From Anaerolineae bacterium UTCFX2 (lineage in GTDB: Bacteria > Chloroflexota > Anaerolineae > Anaerolineales > UBA4823), in assembly GCA_002050125.1 (NCBI GenBank), contig MWTA01000057.1, positions 1 through 59,721 of the forward strand: a DNA stretch of 59,721 bases, given 5' to 3'. Positions 8,070-17,296 of this stretch are shown here, piece after piece. Each line of letters begins with the position of its first letter. The first letter of the stretch is position 1. Position numbers and translations under genes: made by a program. Under the pieces are notes generated by a model. It had not been told where the DNA came from. It made no database searches and saw only the letters and a list, made by a program, of their open reading frames with translations.

Positions 8070-10313
8070 TCAGGGCGCGGCTGGTCTTAACACAGGCTGC
8101 GGTAGAGTTTTTGGCTGGATGTCTGGGAGTGGAAGCGGCGCGTAGGTTTCTCCAGTGCCCAGCGTCCCATAGGGGATCAGATAGAACTGGATCGAGTTGT
8201 CGCCACCCGGGTATTTTTGATACGCGAACAGCAAATAAGAACCATCCGGGCTCCAGGCAGGGTCGCGATAACAGCAGGTTCCATTCACTGGGTTGACCTT
8301 GACGCCCGGCTTTTTTAGATCCATGTTGTACACGTACAGGTTGCCAAAACCTTCGTTGCGGATGTAGGTTGCCAGGGCAAACAGGTCGCGCCCGTCCCAG
8401 CTAAAATTGGGGATCATCGGGGCGGCGATGTATTCTTCGGGCGTGAAGCGCGGCGGCGGGAAGTTGTCCAATGCTCTGGGGTTTGGGGTGCATTCGTCGA
8501 CCGGGATTACTTGAATGGTATCTGCGGAGCCAATACCCGAGGCAACCCCCATGATGACCATCGCCAGCAAATTGGAATCGCCGGACCAGCGCGGAAATTT
8601 CACAAAGTTGCGCAAATAGGGCGCGAAATCCTTGCATTGCGCCACCCGCGCCAGATCGTCGCGCACGCTGATCGAACGAATCGCGTTCAGATCGTTTGGC
8701 AGAATATAGAGCTGGTTGTCGATGCTGACGGCAACTTTCTCCCCGTCGGGCGAGATTTCAAAGGATTTGAAATATTCGGCAAAATTAAAGCAGGTGATAA
8801 TTTCCTTTTGCCGGTCTTCCAGATGTACCGAATAAGCACATTTGCCGGAAATGTAATTGATCGCCTGCCCGTCTTGCGTCCATTGCAGGTTTGACTTTGT
8901 GGTGCCATCCTCGGTTAGTTGGACGCGCTCGCTGCCGTCCAGGTTCGCGACCCAGATATCCTTGCCGTCGAGATACGCCACTTTGTCCGCACCGCCGATC
9001 ACCGGCCCGGAGGGGGGCGCAGTTGGGTTCGGAGTTTCGGTAGGCGAAGGCTCGGTCGGCAAAGGGCTTGGCGCCGGTTGGGTAGGGGTTATCCCTGGAG
9101 CTTCCGCCACAACCGGCTCGGTTTCTACGACCGGCGGCGGCGTTTCGGTAGGGGGCGCGGTTTCGGTGGGAAGCACGGTGGGGGATGCGCCCGCCAGGAA
9201 AGCCAGCGGTCCGCGCCCTTTGCCTCCGGCAATCGCAACCGCAGCCCCCCCGACCAACAGCAGAACCCCAATCACAATGAGCGGAATCAGCCAGAGCAGC
9301 GCGTTCGAAGACTTGACTCGCCGGGTGGGCTGGGCGGCAGGCGCTCCGGCTGGCAGCGCACCCGCCGCTTCTGAAGCTGAGCCCATGATGGTCTTTCCGG
9401 GGGTCAGCATGGTCGTCATGTTATAGTCGGGGCGGGCAGAACGGCTGGGAAGCCCGGTCGGCTTGATCGTGGCTGGCAGCCCCTTGCCGATTTCAGCCTG
9501 AAGCACAGCTTCCAGATCGGCTGCCAGTTCCTCCGCGGTTGGGTAACGCTCTTCGGGTTGTTTTGCCATCGCCCGGGCAAGTACGGTTTGAAAGCCAGCC
9601 GGGAGGTCGCTTTTCTTATCCAAAATATCGGGCACGGGCTGCAGCACGTGCATCATCATCACTTTGGCGGGCGTGTCCGATTGATAAGGCGTCTGCCCCG
9701 AAAGCATTTGAAAGATCAACACCCCGAAGGAGTAGATATCGCTTCGCCCATCGATGGACTTCTCTCCCTGTACCTGCTCCGGGCTCATGTACGCCGGCGT
9801 TCCCAAAATTGACTCGCCGGTGATAGTCGCGCTGCCCTCCAGCACGATGCGGGCGATCCCAAAATCGGACAGATACGCGTTGCCGTATTGGTCGAACAGG
9901 ATGTTTCCAGGCTTGAGGTCGCGGTGGATGATTTTGCGCGCATGCGCCGCATCCAGCGCGGGAGCCAGGCGGGAGGCAATTTGCACGGTCTCGGTTGGAG
10001 AAAGCGCCCCATCCTCCAGGCGCTCGGTCAACGATCCGCCAGACATGTAGCGCATGACGATGTACGGCTGTCCCTCATCTTCGCCAAAGTCGTAGACCGG
10101 CACGATTGCCGGGTGTTCGAGCAGCGCGATGGTCTTGGCTTCGCGTTCGAAACGCACGCGAAATTGAGGGTCGTGCAGAAACGCCATCGGCAGGACTTTA
10201 ACGGCGATGTCGCGTTCGAAGCGCGGGTCATAGGCGTGGTAGACGGTCGCCATTCCGCCTCGTGCAATCTCGGTTTTTATCTCATAGCGACCGATCAGTT
10301 TTGGGGTGCTCAT
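8070..10313 (-). CDS. Membrane Ser/Thr protein kinase with extracytoplasmic beta-propeller
   Basis: This 747-residue protein starts with a complete Hanks-type kinase domain (about 8-275): glycine loop IARGGMATVY, Lys39, HRDLKPGN with catalytic Asp132, DFG at 150-152, and the SPEQ activation-segment end. A juxtamembrane region leads to one transmembrane helix (near 340-365), a Pro/Thr-rich linker and an exported C-terminal domain with repeated DG..WS/SPDG motifs typical of TolB/PD40 beta-propellers. It presumably senses an external ligand through the propeller and signals by phosphorylation inside. It is transcribed alone, downstream of upp on the same strand. The ligand and target proteins are unknown. 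Confidence 0.92.
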   Translation of the reverse strand: MSTPKLIGRYEIKTEIARGGMATVYHAYDPRFERDIAVKVLPMAFLHDPQFRVRFEREAKTIALLEHPAIVPVYDFGEDEGQPYIVMRYMSGGSLTERLEDGALSPTETVQIASRLAPALDAAHARKIIHRDLKPGNILFDQYGNAYLSDFGIARIVLEGSATITGESILGTPAYMSPEQVQGEKSIDGRSDIYSFGVLIFQMLSGQTPYQSDTPAKVMMMHVLQPVPDILDKKSDLPAGFQTVLARAMAKQPEERYPTAEELAADLEAVLQAEIGKGLPATIKPTGLPSRSARPDYNMTTMLTPGKTIMGSASEAAGALPAGAPAAQPTRRVKSSNALLWLIPLIVIGVLLLVGGAAVAIAGGKGRGPLAFLAGASPTVLPTETAPPTETPPPVVETEPVVAEAPGITPTQPAPSPLPTEPSPTETPNPTAPPSGPVIGGADKVAYLDGKDIWVANLDGSERVQLTEDGTTKSNLQWTQDGQAINYISGKCAYSVHLEDRQKEIITCFNFAEYFKSFEISPDGEKVAVSIDNQLYILPNDLNAIRSISVRDDLARVAQCKDFAPYLRNFVKFPRWSGDSNLLAMVIMGVASGIGSADTIQVIPVDECTPNPRALDNFPPPRFTPEEYIAAPMIPNFSWDGRDLFALATYIRNEGFGNLYVYNMDLKKPGVKVNPVNGTCCYRDPAWSPDGSYLLFAYQKYPGGDNSIQFYLIPYGTLGTGETYAPLPLPDIQPKTLPQPVLRPAAP

Positions 10314-10427
10314 GAATTTTCCCGGTCAGGAATGTGGGTGAAATCAGAAAAATTGTACCAAATTATACATGATTAACGCCGGCGGATCTGTCGCTGGGAA
10401 AGCGGCATCGCTCCGGAGCCTGACGAA

Positions 10428-11054
10428 TCAGCCGGTCCCGAACTGGCGGTCGCCGGCGTCGCCCAAACCGGGAAAGATGTATCCCCGCTTGTTCAGGTGT
10501 TCATCGATCGCGGCAAGGTGTATCGGCACTTCGGGGTGACGCGCGTGAACCAGGGCGATGCCTTCGGGCGCCCCGATAATCCCAACGAATTTGATCCGCG
10601 TGACCCCCCAGCGTTTGAGCACATCAATGGTTGCGACCGCCGAGCCGCCGGTGGCGAGCATCGGATCGAGCACCAAACACACCGAGACCGTTGGTTCGAT
10701 GGGCAGCTTATTGTAATATTCGACCGGCTTCAAGGTCCGCTCATCGCGGTACAGACCAATGTGCCATACCTCGGCTGAGGGCATCAACTCCCAGACCCCT
10801 TCAACCATCCCCAACCCCGCCCGCAGGATCGGGATAAGCCCGATTTTATGCAGCAGCTCGGCGCCCTGCATGTCCGCCAGCGGGGTTTGAACTTGCCTGG
10901 GCTGGAGCAGTAAGTCGGCAGTGGCTTCATAGGCGAGCAGTGCCGCGATTTCGCGAACCAATTCGCGGAATTTCTTTGGGTCTGTGTGCTTATCTCTCAA
11001 CTTCGTCAGTTTGTGAGCGACCAGAGGGTGCGTGGAGGGAAAGACGTTTTCCAT
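10428..11054 (-). CDS. upp: Uracil phosphoribosyltransferase
   Basis: This 208-residue cytosolic enzyme converts uracil and PRPP to UMP in pyrimidine salvage. The PRPP-binding loop is visible as [15 protein letters not shown], and the C-terminus ends [13 protein letters not shown], the uracil-recognition hallmark of the family. Length is normal. It is divergent from ruvB, and the promoter region between them carries a TATAAT hexamer on each strand. A pyrimidine nucleoside phosphorylase further right fits the same salvage theme but is not in its operon. Confidence 0.96.
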   Translation of the reverse strand: MENVFPSTHPLVAHKLTKLRDKHTDPKKFRELVREIAALLAYEATADLLLQPRQVQTPLADMQGAELLHKIGLIPILRAGLGMVEGVWELMPSAEVWHIGLYRDERTLKPVEYYNKLPIEPTVSVCLVLDPMLATGGSAVATIDVLKRWGVTRIKFVGIIGAPEGIALVHARHPEVPIHLAAIDEHLNKRGYIFPGLGDAGDRQFGTG

Positions 11055-11081
11055 TGACCTGCGCCTGAAAGGGATAGGTTT

Positions 11082-11087
11082 ATTATA
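11082..11087 (-). promoter_or_regulatory. -10 element of the upp promoter
   Basis: The minus strand reads TATAAT here, 27 bases upstream of the upp ATG. No good -35 hexamer is visible at 16-18 bases. The divergent ruvB -10 lies 15 bases away, so the two promoters overlap. Confidence 0.45.
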
Positions 11088-11101
11088 GTCCTAAACAAGG
11101 T

Positions 11102-11107
11102 TATAAT
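11102..11107 (+). promoter_or_regulatory. -10 element of the ruvB promoter, leaderless type
   Basis: A perfect TATAAT ends only seven bases before the ruvB ATG at 11115, so transcription would begin at or next to the start codon. The -35 region is weak (TTTATT at 11079-11084 with a 17-base spacer). No Shine-Dalgarno sequence precedes the ATG, which agrees with a leaderless mRNA. Confidence 0.5.
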
Positions 11108-11114
11108 CATCCAC

Positions 11115-12140
11115 ATGCCAGACAACCCACAACGGATCGTCAATCCACAACCGCAGATTGAGGACCGGTTTGACCAGGCATTGCGCCCCCAGCGCCTGGA
11201 CGACTTGATCGGTCAGGCGCGGGTGAAAGAGAACCTGGCGATCTTGATCGCCGCTGCACAGCAGCGCGGCGAGCCGCTGGATCATGTCCTGTTTTATGGG
11301 CCTCCCGGGTTGGGAAAGACGACCCTGGCGCACATCCTGGCGAATGAAATGCAGGTGAATATCAAGATCACCTCTGGGCCAGCCATTGAACGCCCTGGGG
11401 ACCTGGCGGCAATTCTCACCAATTTGCGTCAGGGGGATATCCTCTTTATCGACGAAGTTCATCGGCTTGGGCGGGTGATCGAAGAAGTGCTCTATCCGGC
11501 GATGGAGGATTTCGCGCTGGATATTGTGATTGGCAAGGGCCCGTCAGCCCGTTCGATCCGCCTCAAGCTGCCGCATTTCAGCGTGATCGGCGCGACGACC
11601 CGTTTGGCATTGGTGACTGCGCCGCTGCGAGCGCGCTTTGGGGCAGTCTTCCGCCTGGACTATTACGATCTGGATGCGATGAACACCATTGTCGAGCGCG
11701 CCGCCCGGGTGTTGGGGATCGGCGCCGAAGCGGGCGGGGTGGACGAAATCGCGCAAAGAGGGCGCGGTACGCCGCGGGTCGCGCTGCGCCTGCTGCGGCG
11801 TGTGCGCGATTTTGCCGAGGTGCGCGCCAGCGGGGTGATCACGCGCGAGGTCGCCCGTCAGGCGCTCGACTTGCTGGACGTCGACCCGCTTGGGCTCGAC
11901 GAGATCGACCGGCGCGTCCTGCGCACCGTGATTGAGAATTATCACGGCGGGCCGGTGGGTTTGAGCACGATCGCAGCTTCGGTGAGCGAAGAGCCCGACA
12001 CAATCATGGACGTGATCGAGCCTTATCTGCTGCAACTCGGTTTTCTGGAGCGCACCTCGCAGGGACGCCAGGCTACCCAAAAGGCTTATGAGCACCTGGG
12101 GTTAGTTTACCCGGGCGATGGGCAGCAGCGGCTGCTATAG
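11115..12140 (+). CDS. ruvB: Holliday junction branch migration ATPase RuvB
   Basis: This 341-residue AAA+ motor works with RuvA to migrate Holliday junctions in recombination and repair. Visible elements are QARVKENL near the N-terminus, Walker [10 protein letters not shown], Walker B FIDEVHRL, sensor 1 in [20 protein letters not shown], and the winged-helix C-terminus with [10 protein letters not shown]. Length is typical. No ruvA or ruvC lies in the window. It heads a plus-strand group with the DUF2905 gene and queA. Confidence 0.97.
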   Translation: MPDNPQRIVNPQPQIEDRFDQALRPQRLDDLIGQARVKENLAILIAAAQQRGEPLDHVLFYGPPGLGKTTLAHILANEMQVNIKITSGPAIERPGDLAAILTNLRQGDILFIDEVHRLGRVIEEVLYPAMEDFALDIVIGKGPSARSIRLKLPHFSVIGATTRLALVTAPLRARFGAVFRLDYYDLDAMNTIVERAARVLGIGAEAGGVDEIAQRGRGTPRVALRLLRRVRDFAEVRASGVITREVARQALDLLDVDPLGLDEIDRRVLRTVIENYHGGPVGLSTIAASVSEEPDTIMDVIEPYLLQLGFLERTSQGRQATQKAYEHLGLVYPGDGQQRLL

Positions 12141-12153
12141 CGGGCAAACCGGC

Positions 12154-12381
12154 ATGGCGCCATTCGGTCGTTTTTTAATTCTCAGCGGGGCGGTCTTACT
12201 GTTGGCAGGCTTTTTGATCCTGGCGGCTTCCCGGCTGGGGATCCAATTCGGACGGATCCCGGGCGACATCCGGATCGAACGCAGCAACCTGACCTGTGTC
12301 TTTGCGTTGGGGACTTCTATCGTGCTTTCGATTTTATTGACGATCATTGTAAACGTGGCTGCGCGCTTCCTCAACAAATAA
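12154..12381 (+). CDS. DUF2905 small membrane protein
   Basis: This 75-residue protein has two hydrophobic helices around a conserved polar middle, FGRIPGDIRIER, the DUF2905 hallmark. The frame opens further upstream at 12118 inside ruvB, but the ATG at 12154, 13 bases past the ruvB stop, gives the family's normal length. It sits between ruvB and queA, an arrangement I associate with several bacterial groups. Its function is unknown. Confidence 0.8.
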   Translation: MAPFGRFLILSGAVLLLAGFLILAASRLGIQFGRIPGDIRIERSNLTCVFALGTSIVLSILLTIIVNVAARFLNK

Positions 12382-12386
12382 CCTGG

Positions 12387-13409
12387 ATGCAAACCGCAGA
12401 CTTTGATTACGATCTTCCGCCGGAATACATTGCCCAGACGCCGGTCGAGCCGCGCGACGCCGCGCGCCTGCTCGTGCTGGATCGGAAAACCGGGGGAATC
12501 CAGCACACCTACTTTAATCGTTTGGGCAATTTTCTAGCCCCTGGAGACCTCCTGGTGATTAATGAGACACGGGTGATCGCGGCGCGCCTGTATGCCCGCA
12601 AACAGCCCGGCGGCGGCAAAGTTGAGTTGCTGCTGCTGCGCCGCCTGGATGAAATCCGCTGGGAAGCCCTGGTCGGGGGAAAAGGGCTGCGACCGGGCGT
12701 GCGCCTGACGTTGAATGGGGGACCCGCGGCGGAGATCGTCACCGTGCTGGAGGGCCCAAAGCGGGTGGTGCGCTTTGCGGAACCGATCGAGCCCTTTTTG
12801 GAGTCGATCGGCAACGTGCCCCTGCCCCCTTACATTCACACCGCCTTGCGCGATCCAGAACGCTACCAGACCGTGTTCGCCCGCCAGCCGGGCTCCGCCG
12901 CCGCGCCGACTGCAGGACTGCACTTCACCCCCCGGTTGATCGAGCAGCTCCAATCCGCAGGGATCGAGTTTGCTCACATCACATTGCACGTAGGACTGGA
13001 CACCTTTCTTCCGGTGAACGAGCTGACGCCGCAGGAGCACAAAATCCATACCGAATGGTGCGAGCTTCCGGCGCAAACGGCTGCGGCGGTCACACGCGCC
13101 AGGCGGGCTGGAAGGCGGGTGATTGCTGTGGGCACAACCAGCGTGCGCACGCTCGAGAGCGCCGCCCGGTACGGTTTCCAGGAGAACGTTCTACATGAAT
13201 ACGCGGGCTTCACGGATCTATTTATTCTGCCGGGCTACCAGTTCAGAATCGTGGATGCGCTGATCACCAATTTCCATTTGCCGCGCTCAACCCTGATTAT
13301 GCTCGTAAGCGCCTTTGCCGGGAGAGAGCGCATCTTAGACACATACCGGCTTGCCATGCAGGAGGGCTATCGCTTCTATTCGTTTGGCGACGCGATGTTG
13401 ATCCTGTAA
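12387..13409 (+). CDS. queA: S-adenosylmethionine:tRNA ribosyltransferase-isomerase
   Basis: This 340-residue enzyme transfers and isomerises the ribosyl group of SAM onto 7-aminomethyl-7-deazaguanine in tRNA, giving epoxyqueuosine. Family landmarks are FDYDLPPEYIAQTP at the N-terminus, AAPTAGLHFT in the middle, HVGLDTFLPV and the C-terminal ITNFHLPRSTLIMLVSAFAG. It starts five bases after the DUF2905 stop, so it is in the ruvB operon. No other queuosine gene is present in the window. Confidence 0.96.
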   Translation: MQTADFDYDLPPEYIAQTPVEPRDAARLLVLDRKTGGIQHTYFNRLGNFLAPGDLLVINETRVIAARLYARKQPGGGKVELLLLRRLDEIRWEALVGGKGLRPGVRLTLNGGPAAEIVTVLEGPKRVVRFAEPIEPFLESIGNVPLPPYIHTALRDPERYQTVFARQPGSAAAPTAGLHFTPRLIEQLQSAGIEFAHITLHVGLDTFLPVNELTPQEHKIHTEWCELPAQTAAAVTRARRAGRRVIAVGTTSVRTLESAARYGFQENVLHEYAGFTDLFILPGYQFRIVDALITNFHLPRSTLIMLVSAFAGRERILDTYRLAMQEGYRFYSFGDAMLIL

Positions 13410-13508
13410 GTTGATCTCTCTGCGTGCTGTTGCGCATTCGTCTCAAACCAGTGATTTCTGGAGGGTTATAATATATTTTTTGGTCATTTTATAGAACTGG
13501 AGACCAAC

Positions 13509-14843
13509 ATGCGCGCAGTGGATGTCATTATCAAGAAGCGCAACCATCAAACTCTGACCCGTGAGGAAATCGAGTTCTTTATCCGCGGGTACACGCAGGG
13601 AGAGATCCCTGATTATCAAGCTTCAGCCTGGGCGATGGCGGTCGTTTTGAATGGGATGGACATTCAGGAGACCAGCCATCTGACGATGGCAATGGCTTTT
13701 TCCGGCGAAACGATCGACCTCTCGGGCGTCGTTCCAATTGCGGTGGATAAACACTCAACCGGCGGCGTGGGCGATAAGACGACCCTGGTGGTGGAACCGA
13801 TCGTCGCAGCCTGCGGGCTGCCGGTTGCGAAAATGTCCGGGCGCGGTCTGGGGTTCACCGGCGGAACGCTGGATAAGATGGAGTCGATCCCGGGCTATCG
13901 GGTTGACCTGACCACTGAGGAATTCCTGAGCCAGTTGCGCCGCGTGGGGCTGGTTCTGTGCGGTCAAACCGCCGATCTTGCTCCGGCGGATCGAAAGCTC
14001 TATGCGCTGCGGGATGTCACCGGGACGGTTCGATCGACGCCCTTGATCGCTTCATCTATCATGTGTAAAAAAATTGCCGGCGGGGCGCAAAAAATCCTGT
14101 TAGACGTAAAAGTGGGTCTGGGCAGTTTTATGACCGACCTCGACAGCGCGCGCGAACTGGCTGAGACGATGGTCCGGATCGGGCAGGAAACCGGCCGCGA
14201 AACCGTCGCGGTGATCTCGGATATGAACCAGCCGCTGGGTCGGGCGGTCGGAAACGCGCTGGAAGTGATCGAAGGGGTCGAGACGCTGCGCGGCGGTGGT
14301 CCGCCAGATTTTCGCCAGCATTGCCTCGCAGTGGCGAGCCAGTTATTGATCCTGGGGAACCTTGCCCAAGACGAGTCGCAGGCGGAAAAGCTGGCGCTTC
14401 AGGCGCTGGATTCAGGGCGGGCGTTGGAGCGTTTTCGCCAGCTTGTCCAGGCTCAAGGCGGAGACGTATCCTATGTGGATGACCTCCAGAAGTTTCCCCG
14501 CGCCAGACTGCACGAGGTTCTCCGCGCCGCGCAGGGCGGATTTCTTAGCCGGTTGGACGCGCTCCAGATCGGACAAGCCTCTGTGCTGCTCGGCGCGGGG
14601 AGAGCGAAAATGGGCGATCCGGTTGATCACGCCGTGGGGATACTGGTGCATCATAAAGTGGGGGATCGAGTGGAAGAGGGCGAACCGCTGGTGACGATTT
14701 ATGCCAACCAGCCAGCGGCGCTGAACGAAGCGCGCTCGATGGTGCAGACGGCGCTTGAGATCGTACCGCAGGCGGTGGAGCCTTTACCGCTGTTTTATGA
14801 TATTGTGCGCTGGAAAGACATTGCGGCAAAACAGCCAAACTGA
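13509..14843 (+). CDS. Pyrimidine-nucleoside (thymidine) phosphorylase
   Basis: This 444-residue enzyme cleaves thymidine, deoxyuridine or uridine with phosphate. The signature KHSTGGVGDKTTL, the KMSGRGLGFTGGTLDK segment and the C-terminal glycine-rich domain (VGILVHHKVGDRVEEGEPL) are clear. Length suits the bacterial DeoA/Pdp family, and I cannot distinguish thymidine-specific from broad pyrimidine activity. A TATAAT-like -10 lies about 35 bases upstream, so it probably has its own promoter. It converges on the ketopantoate reductase-like gene, leaving seven bases between the stops. Confidence 0.94.
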   Translation: MRAVDVIIKKRNHQTLTREEIEFFIRGYTQGEIPDYQASAWAMAVVLNGMDIQETSHLTMAMAFSGETIDLSGVVPIAVDKHSTGGVGDKTTLVVEPIVAACGLPVAKMSGRGLGFTGGTLDKMESIPGYRVDLTTEEFLSQLRRVGLVLCGQTADLAPADRKLYALRDVTGTVRSTPLIASSIMCKKIAGGAQKILLDVKVGLGSFMTDLDSARELAETMVRIGQETGRETVAVISDMNQPLGRAVGNALEVIEGVETLRGGGPPDFRQHCLAVASQLLILGNLAQDESQAEKLALQALDSGRALERFRQLVQAQGGDVSYVDDLQKFPRARLHEVLRAAQGGFLSRLDALQIGQASVLLGAGRAKMGDPVDHAVGILVHHKVGDRVEEGEPLVTIYANQPAALNEARSMVQTALEIVPQAVEPLPLFYDIVRWKDIAAKQPN

Positions 14844-14850
14844 ATGCAGG

Positions 14851-15918
14851 TTATTTTCTCCATAAAGCGAGCAGTTGATCCGGCTGGCGGGCGAAGCGTT
14901 CGCCTGAGATCTCGCCGCGGACAATCGCAGACAGGGTTTCACCTAACAGCCGGTTGGCTGGGGCAGAGAAGCCCAACTTCTGCGCCTGGCGCACCACCGC
15001 GCCGTTTAGAAACTCGACCTCGCTTTCTTTACGCCCCGAGTGCAGATCGATGTAAAGCGAGGGCATTTTCCCTCCCCGAGCGCTCCCCACCGTGCGCATC
15101 AAAAACTGCCTGGATAACCAGAGTGGCAGGTTCTGGACGGCTGCACCCAGAGCGCGCACCGGCGTGGCTGGCAGGTCAACCAGGTTGAGCTGCAAAGCCT
15201 TGATGACCCGCAAGGTTTCTCTGAGTTGGGCAATTTCGAGCCGATACAAACCCGGGTGGGCGAAAATCTCGCCCGGCGTCATCGCTAGAATGGCTGAACT
15301 GGCGTTCGCCAGCAGATTGGTGAGCAGCTTGGACCATTTCATGGCTGGCGCAGATGGATAGAGGCGGGCGTTCAGGCTGGCGGTGTTGAAAGCCTCGACC
15401 AGCGATTTGGATAGGGGGTGCGTGTCAGCAATCCCGACGCCGCGCAGCCGTTCGAGTGCGATGCGGTTGGACTCGGGGCGGCTGACTGCGCTGGTTAAAG
15501 TGCCGGCGATCACCCGTTCAGCGCCCAGCGCCGCCGCGATCAGGGTTTCGTTTTCCACGCCGTTCTGCAAGCACAGGACAGGCGGCATCTGCTCGCGGTA
15601 GGGTAAGATGTCTGCCAGCGCCGGGCGGGTGTCGAAGGATTTCAGCGCAAAGATACCCGCATCATAAGGACCCCGTTCCAAAGCCTGGTCGAGCGAATCA
15701 AAAACCACCGGCTGGCGGATCGCGTATTCCTGCCCGTAGAGGTTCAACAGCAAACCGGTCTGCTTCAAGCGCCGGCAAGCCTCCGGCTTTTCCAGGAAAA
15801 CCACCTGCTGCCCGCCCAAGATCAGGCTGCCGCCGATGTATGCGCCGACCGCGCCGGCGCCAAAGATGAGAAACCGTATTGGACTAGAGACTGGTGTGAA
15901 GGTTGGGTTCTTTCCCAT
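14851..15918 (-). CDS. Ketopantoate reductase family (2-dehydropantoate 2-reductase)
   Basis: This 355-residue protein has an N-terminal Rossmann fold with GAGAVGAYIGG and the ApbA/PanE pattern, including ALKSFDT, CLQNGVENE, the Lys in MKWSKLLTNLLANA and a helical C-terminal domain. The family reduces 2-dehydropantoate with NADPH in pantothenate synthesis, but many paralogues act on other 2-keto acids. Upstream in-frame codons would overlap lysA by 71 bases; the ATG at 15918 places the NAD-binding motif at the usual distance. It is the last gene of the long minus-strand operon. Confidence 0.85.
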   Translation of the reverse strand: MGKNPTFTPVSSPIRFLIFGAGAVGAYIGGSLILGGQQVVFLEKPEACRRLKQTGLLLNLYGQEYAIRQPVVFDSLDQALERGPYDAGIFALKSFDTRPALADILPYREQMPPVLCLQNGVENETLIAAALGAERVIAGTLTSAVSRPESNRIALERLRGVGIADTHPLSKSLVEAFNTASLNARLYPSAPAMKWSKLLTNLLANASSAILAMTPGEIFAHPGLYRLEIAQLRETLRVIKALQLNLVDLPATPVRALGAAVQNLPLWLSRQFLMRTVGSARGGKMPSLYIDLHSGRKESEVEFLNGAVVRQAQKLGFSAPANRLLGETLSAIVRGEISGERFARQPDQLLALWRK

Positions 15919-15946
15919 TTTGACTTTCAGCTTCGCCTTTCGGGTT

Positions 15947-17296
15947 TCAGACCGCCCGCCGGGGATCCGGGAAGGTAAGCGGAAGATCACGCCGCAACAA
16001 ATCATCCAGCGCCTCACGCCGCTGGATCAGGTTAATCTTTCCCTGGTTGAGCCAGATCACCGCCGGGCGGCGCGCCCCGTTGTAATTGCTGCCCATGCTC
16101 AGTTGGTAGGCGCCGCTAACCGGAACGGCGATGTACTCTCCAGCCTGAACTTCAGGCAGCGGGAGCGCCTCGACTAGGATGTCGCCGCTCTCGCAAAACG
16201 GGCCAGCCAGCCAGGCAGATTCGCCCGCGAGTCTTTCCTGGGCGTGAACCGGCAGGCAGGTGTAGCGGGCGTTGTATAGCGCTGGGCGCGAGTTATCCGC
16301 CAAGCCCCCGTCGAGCAGCAGCCAGCGCCGGTGCGCGGTTTGTTTGACCGCCTCTACGCGGTACACCGCCACCCCAGCCCGTGCGACCAGGCTGCGCCCC
16401 GGCTCAAGCTGCAAAGCGGGCAGCGGCAAGCTGCGCCGCTGGCAGCCCTGCATCAGGGTGCGCCCGATCAGACTGACGTAATCCGATATGGATAGGTGTG
16501 GCAAATCATCTTCATGGTAGGGCACACCCCAGCCGCCGCCCGGGCAGAAGGTCTGCGGGAACCAGCCGAATTGAGCTTCCAACTCGGCAAGCAGGTCCAG
16601 GGCAGCCTCGATCGCCGGCTCTACCGGAGCAGGGTCGTGAAAGTGGGACCCCTGGTGAAAGTGAATCCCGGTGAGCCCCAGACCGGAGGAGCGGCAGAGT
16701 TGGACGGCTAGCTTGATTTCCGCAGGGCTCATGCCAAATTTGCTATCCGGCTGACCCGTTTGCGTGTAGTGGTGAGTTTCAACTGCCAGCCCGGGCCGCA
16801 GCCGCAACCAGACTGACGGAAAAGCGCCCCCGCCGGTCAGCTTGAGCGCCGCCAGCTTTTTAAGCTCAGCCAGGTGATCCACTACAATCGTCCCAGCTGC
16901 AGCGCGCGCTGCCTCGAGGTCGGATTGGCTTTTGCTGACCCCGTGAACCACAATTTTGTTTCGTTCAACCCCGGCAGCCTGGGCGATTGCGAGCTCTCCG
17001 GCGCCGGTGCAATCCAGCCATAAGCCCTGCCAGCGCGCCCATTGGGCGATTGCCAGGCACAAAAACGCCTTACCTGCGTAAGTGACGCCGCTGCGCCCTG
17101 GGAAGGACGCCCGCAGCGCGACGCGGTACTCGTCCAGACATCCGTCCAGGGTAGCCTGGTCATAAATGTATAACGGCGTACCAAATTCCTGCGCAAGGTC
17201 TTTCAGGCTCAAACCGGAGATACAAAGCTCACCATCGTTGATCTGCGTGGTGACGGGGAACAGCTCCAGGCGCCTTGAAACGAGTGAACGATTCAT
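15947..17296 (-). CDS. lysA: Diaminopimelate decarboxylase
   Basis: This 449-residue PLP enzyme of fold type III converts meso-diaminopimelate to lysine. Visible are GKAFLC with the PLP lysine, HFHQGSHF, a CPGGGWGVPY phosphate-binding region, and CESGDIL near the C-terminus, where the catalytic Cys enters the partner active site. The ATG at 17296 forms an ATGA overlap with the fmt stop; an upstream TTG at 17302 is less likely. An ornithine or other basic amino acid decarboxylase of the same fold is a minor alternative. Confidence 0.88.
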   Translation of the reverse strand: MNRSLVSRRLELFPVTTQINDGELCISGLSLKDLAQEFGTPLYIYDQATLDGCLDEYRVALRASFPGRSGVTYAGKAFLCLAIAQWARWQGLWLDCTGAGELAIAQAAGVERNKIVVHGVSKSQSDLEAARAAAGTIVVDHLAELKKLAALKLTGGGAFPSVWLRLRPGLAVETHHYTQTGQPDSKFGMSPAEIKLAVQLCRSSGLGLTGIHFHQGSHFHDPAPVEPAIEAALDLLAELEAQFGWFPQTFCPGGGWGVPYHEDDLPHLSISDYVSLIGRTLMQGCQRRSLPLPALQLEPGRSLVARAGVAVYRVEAVKQTAHRRWLLLDGGLADNSRPALYNARYTCLPVHAQERLAGESAWLAGPFCESGDILVEALPLPEVQAGEYIAVPVSGAYQLSMGSNYNGARRPAVIWLNQGKINLIQRREALDDLLRRDLPLTFPDPRRAV

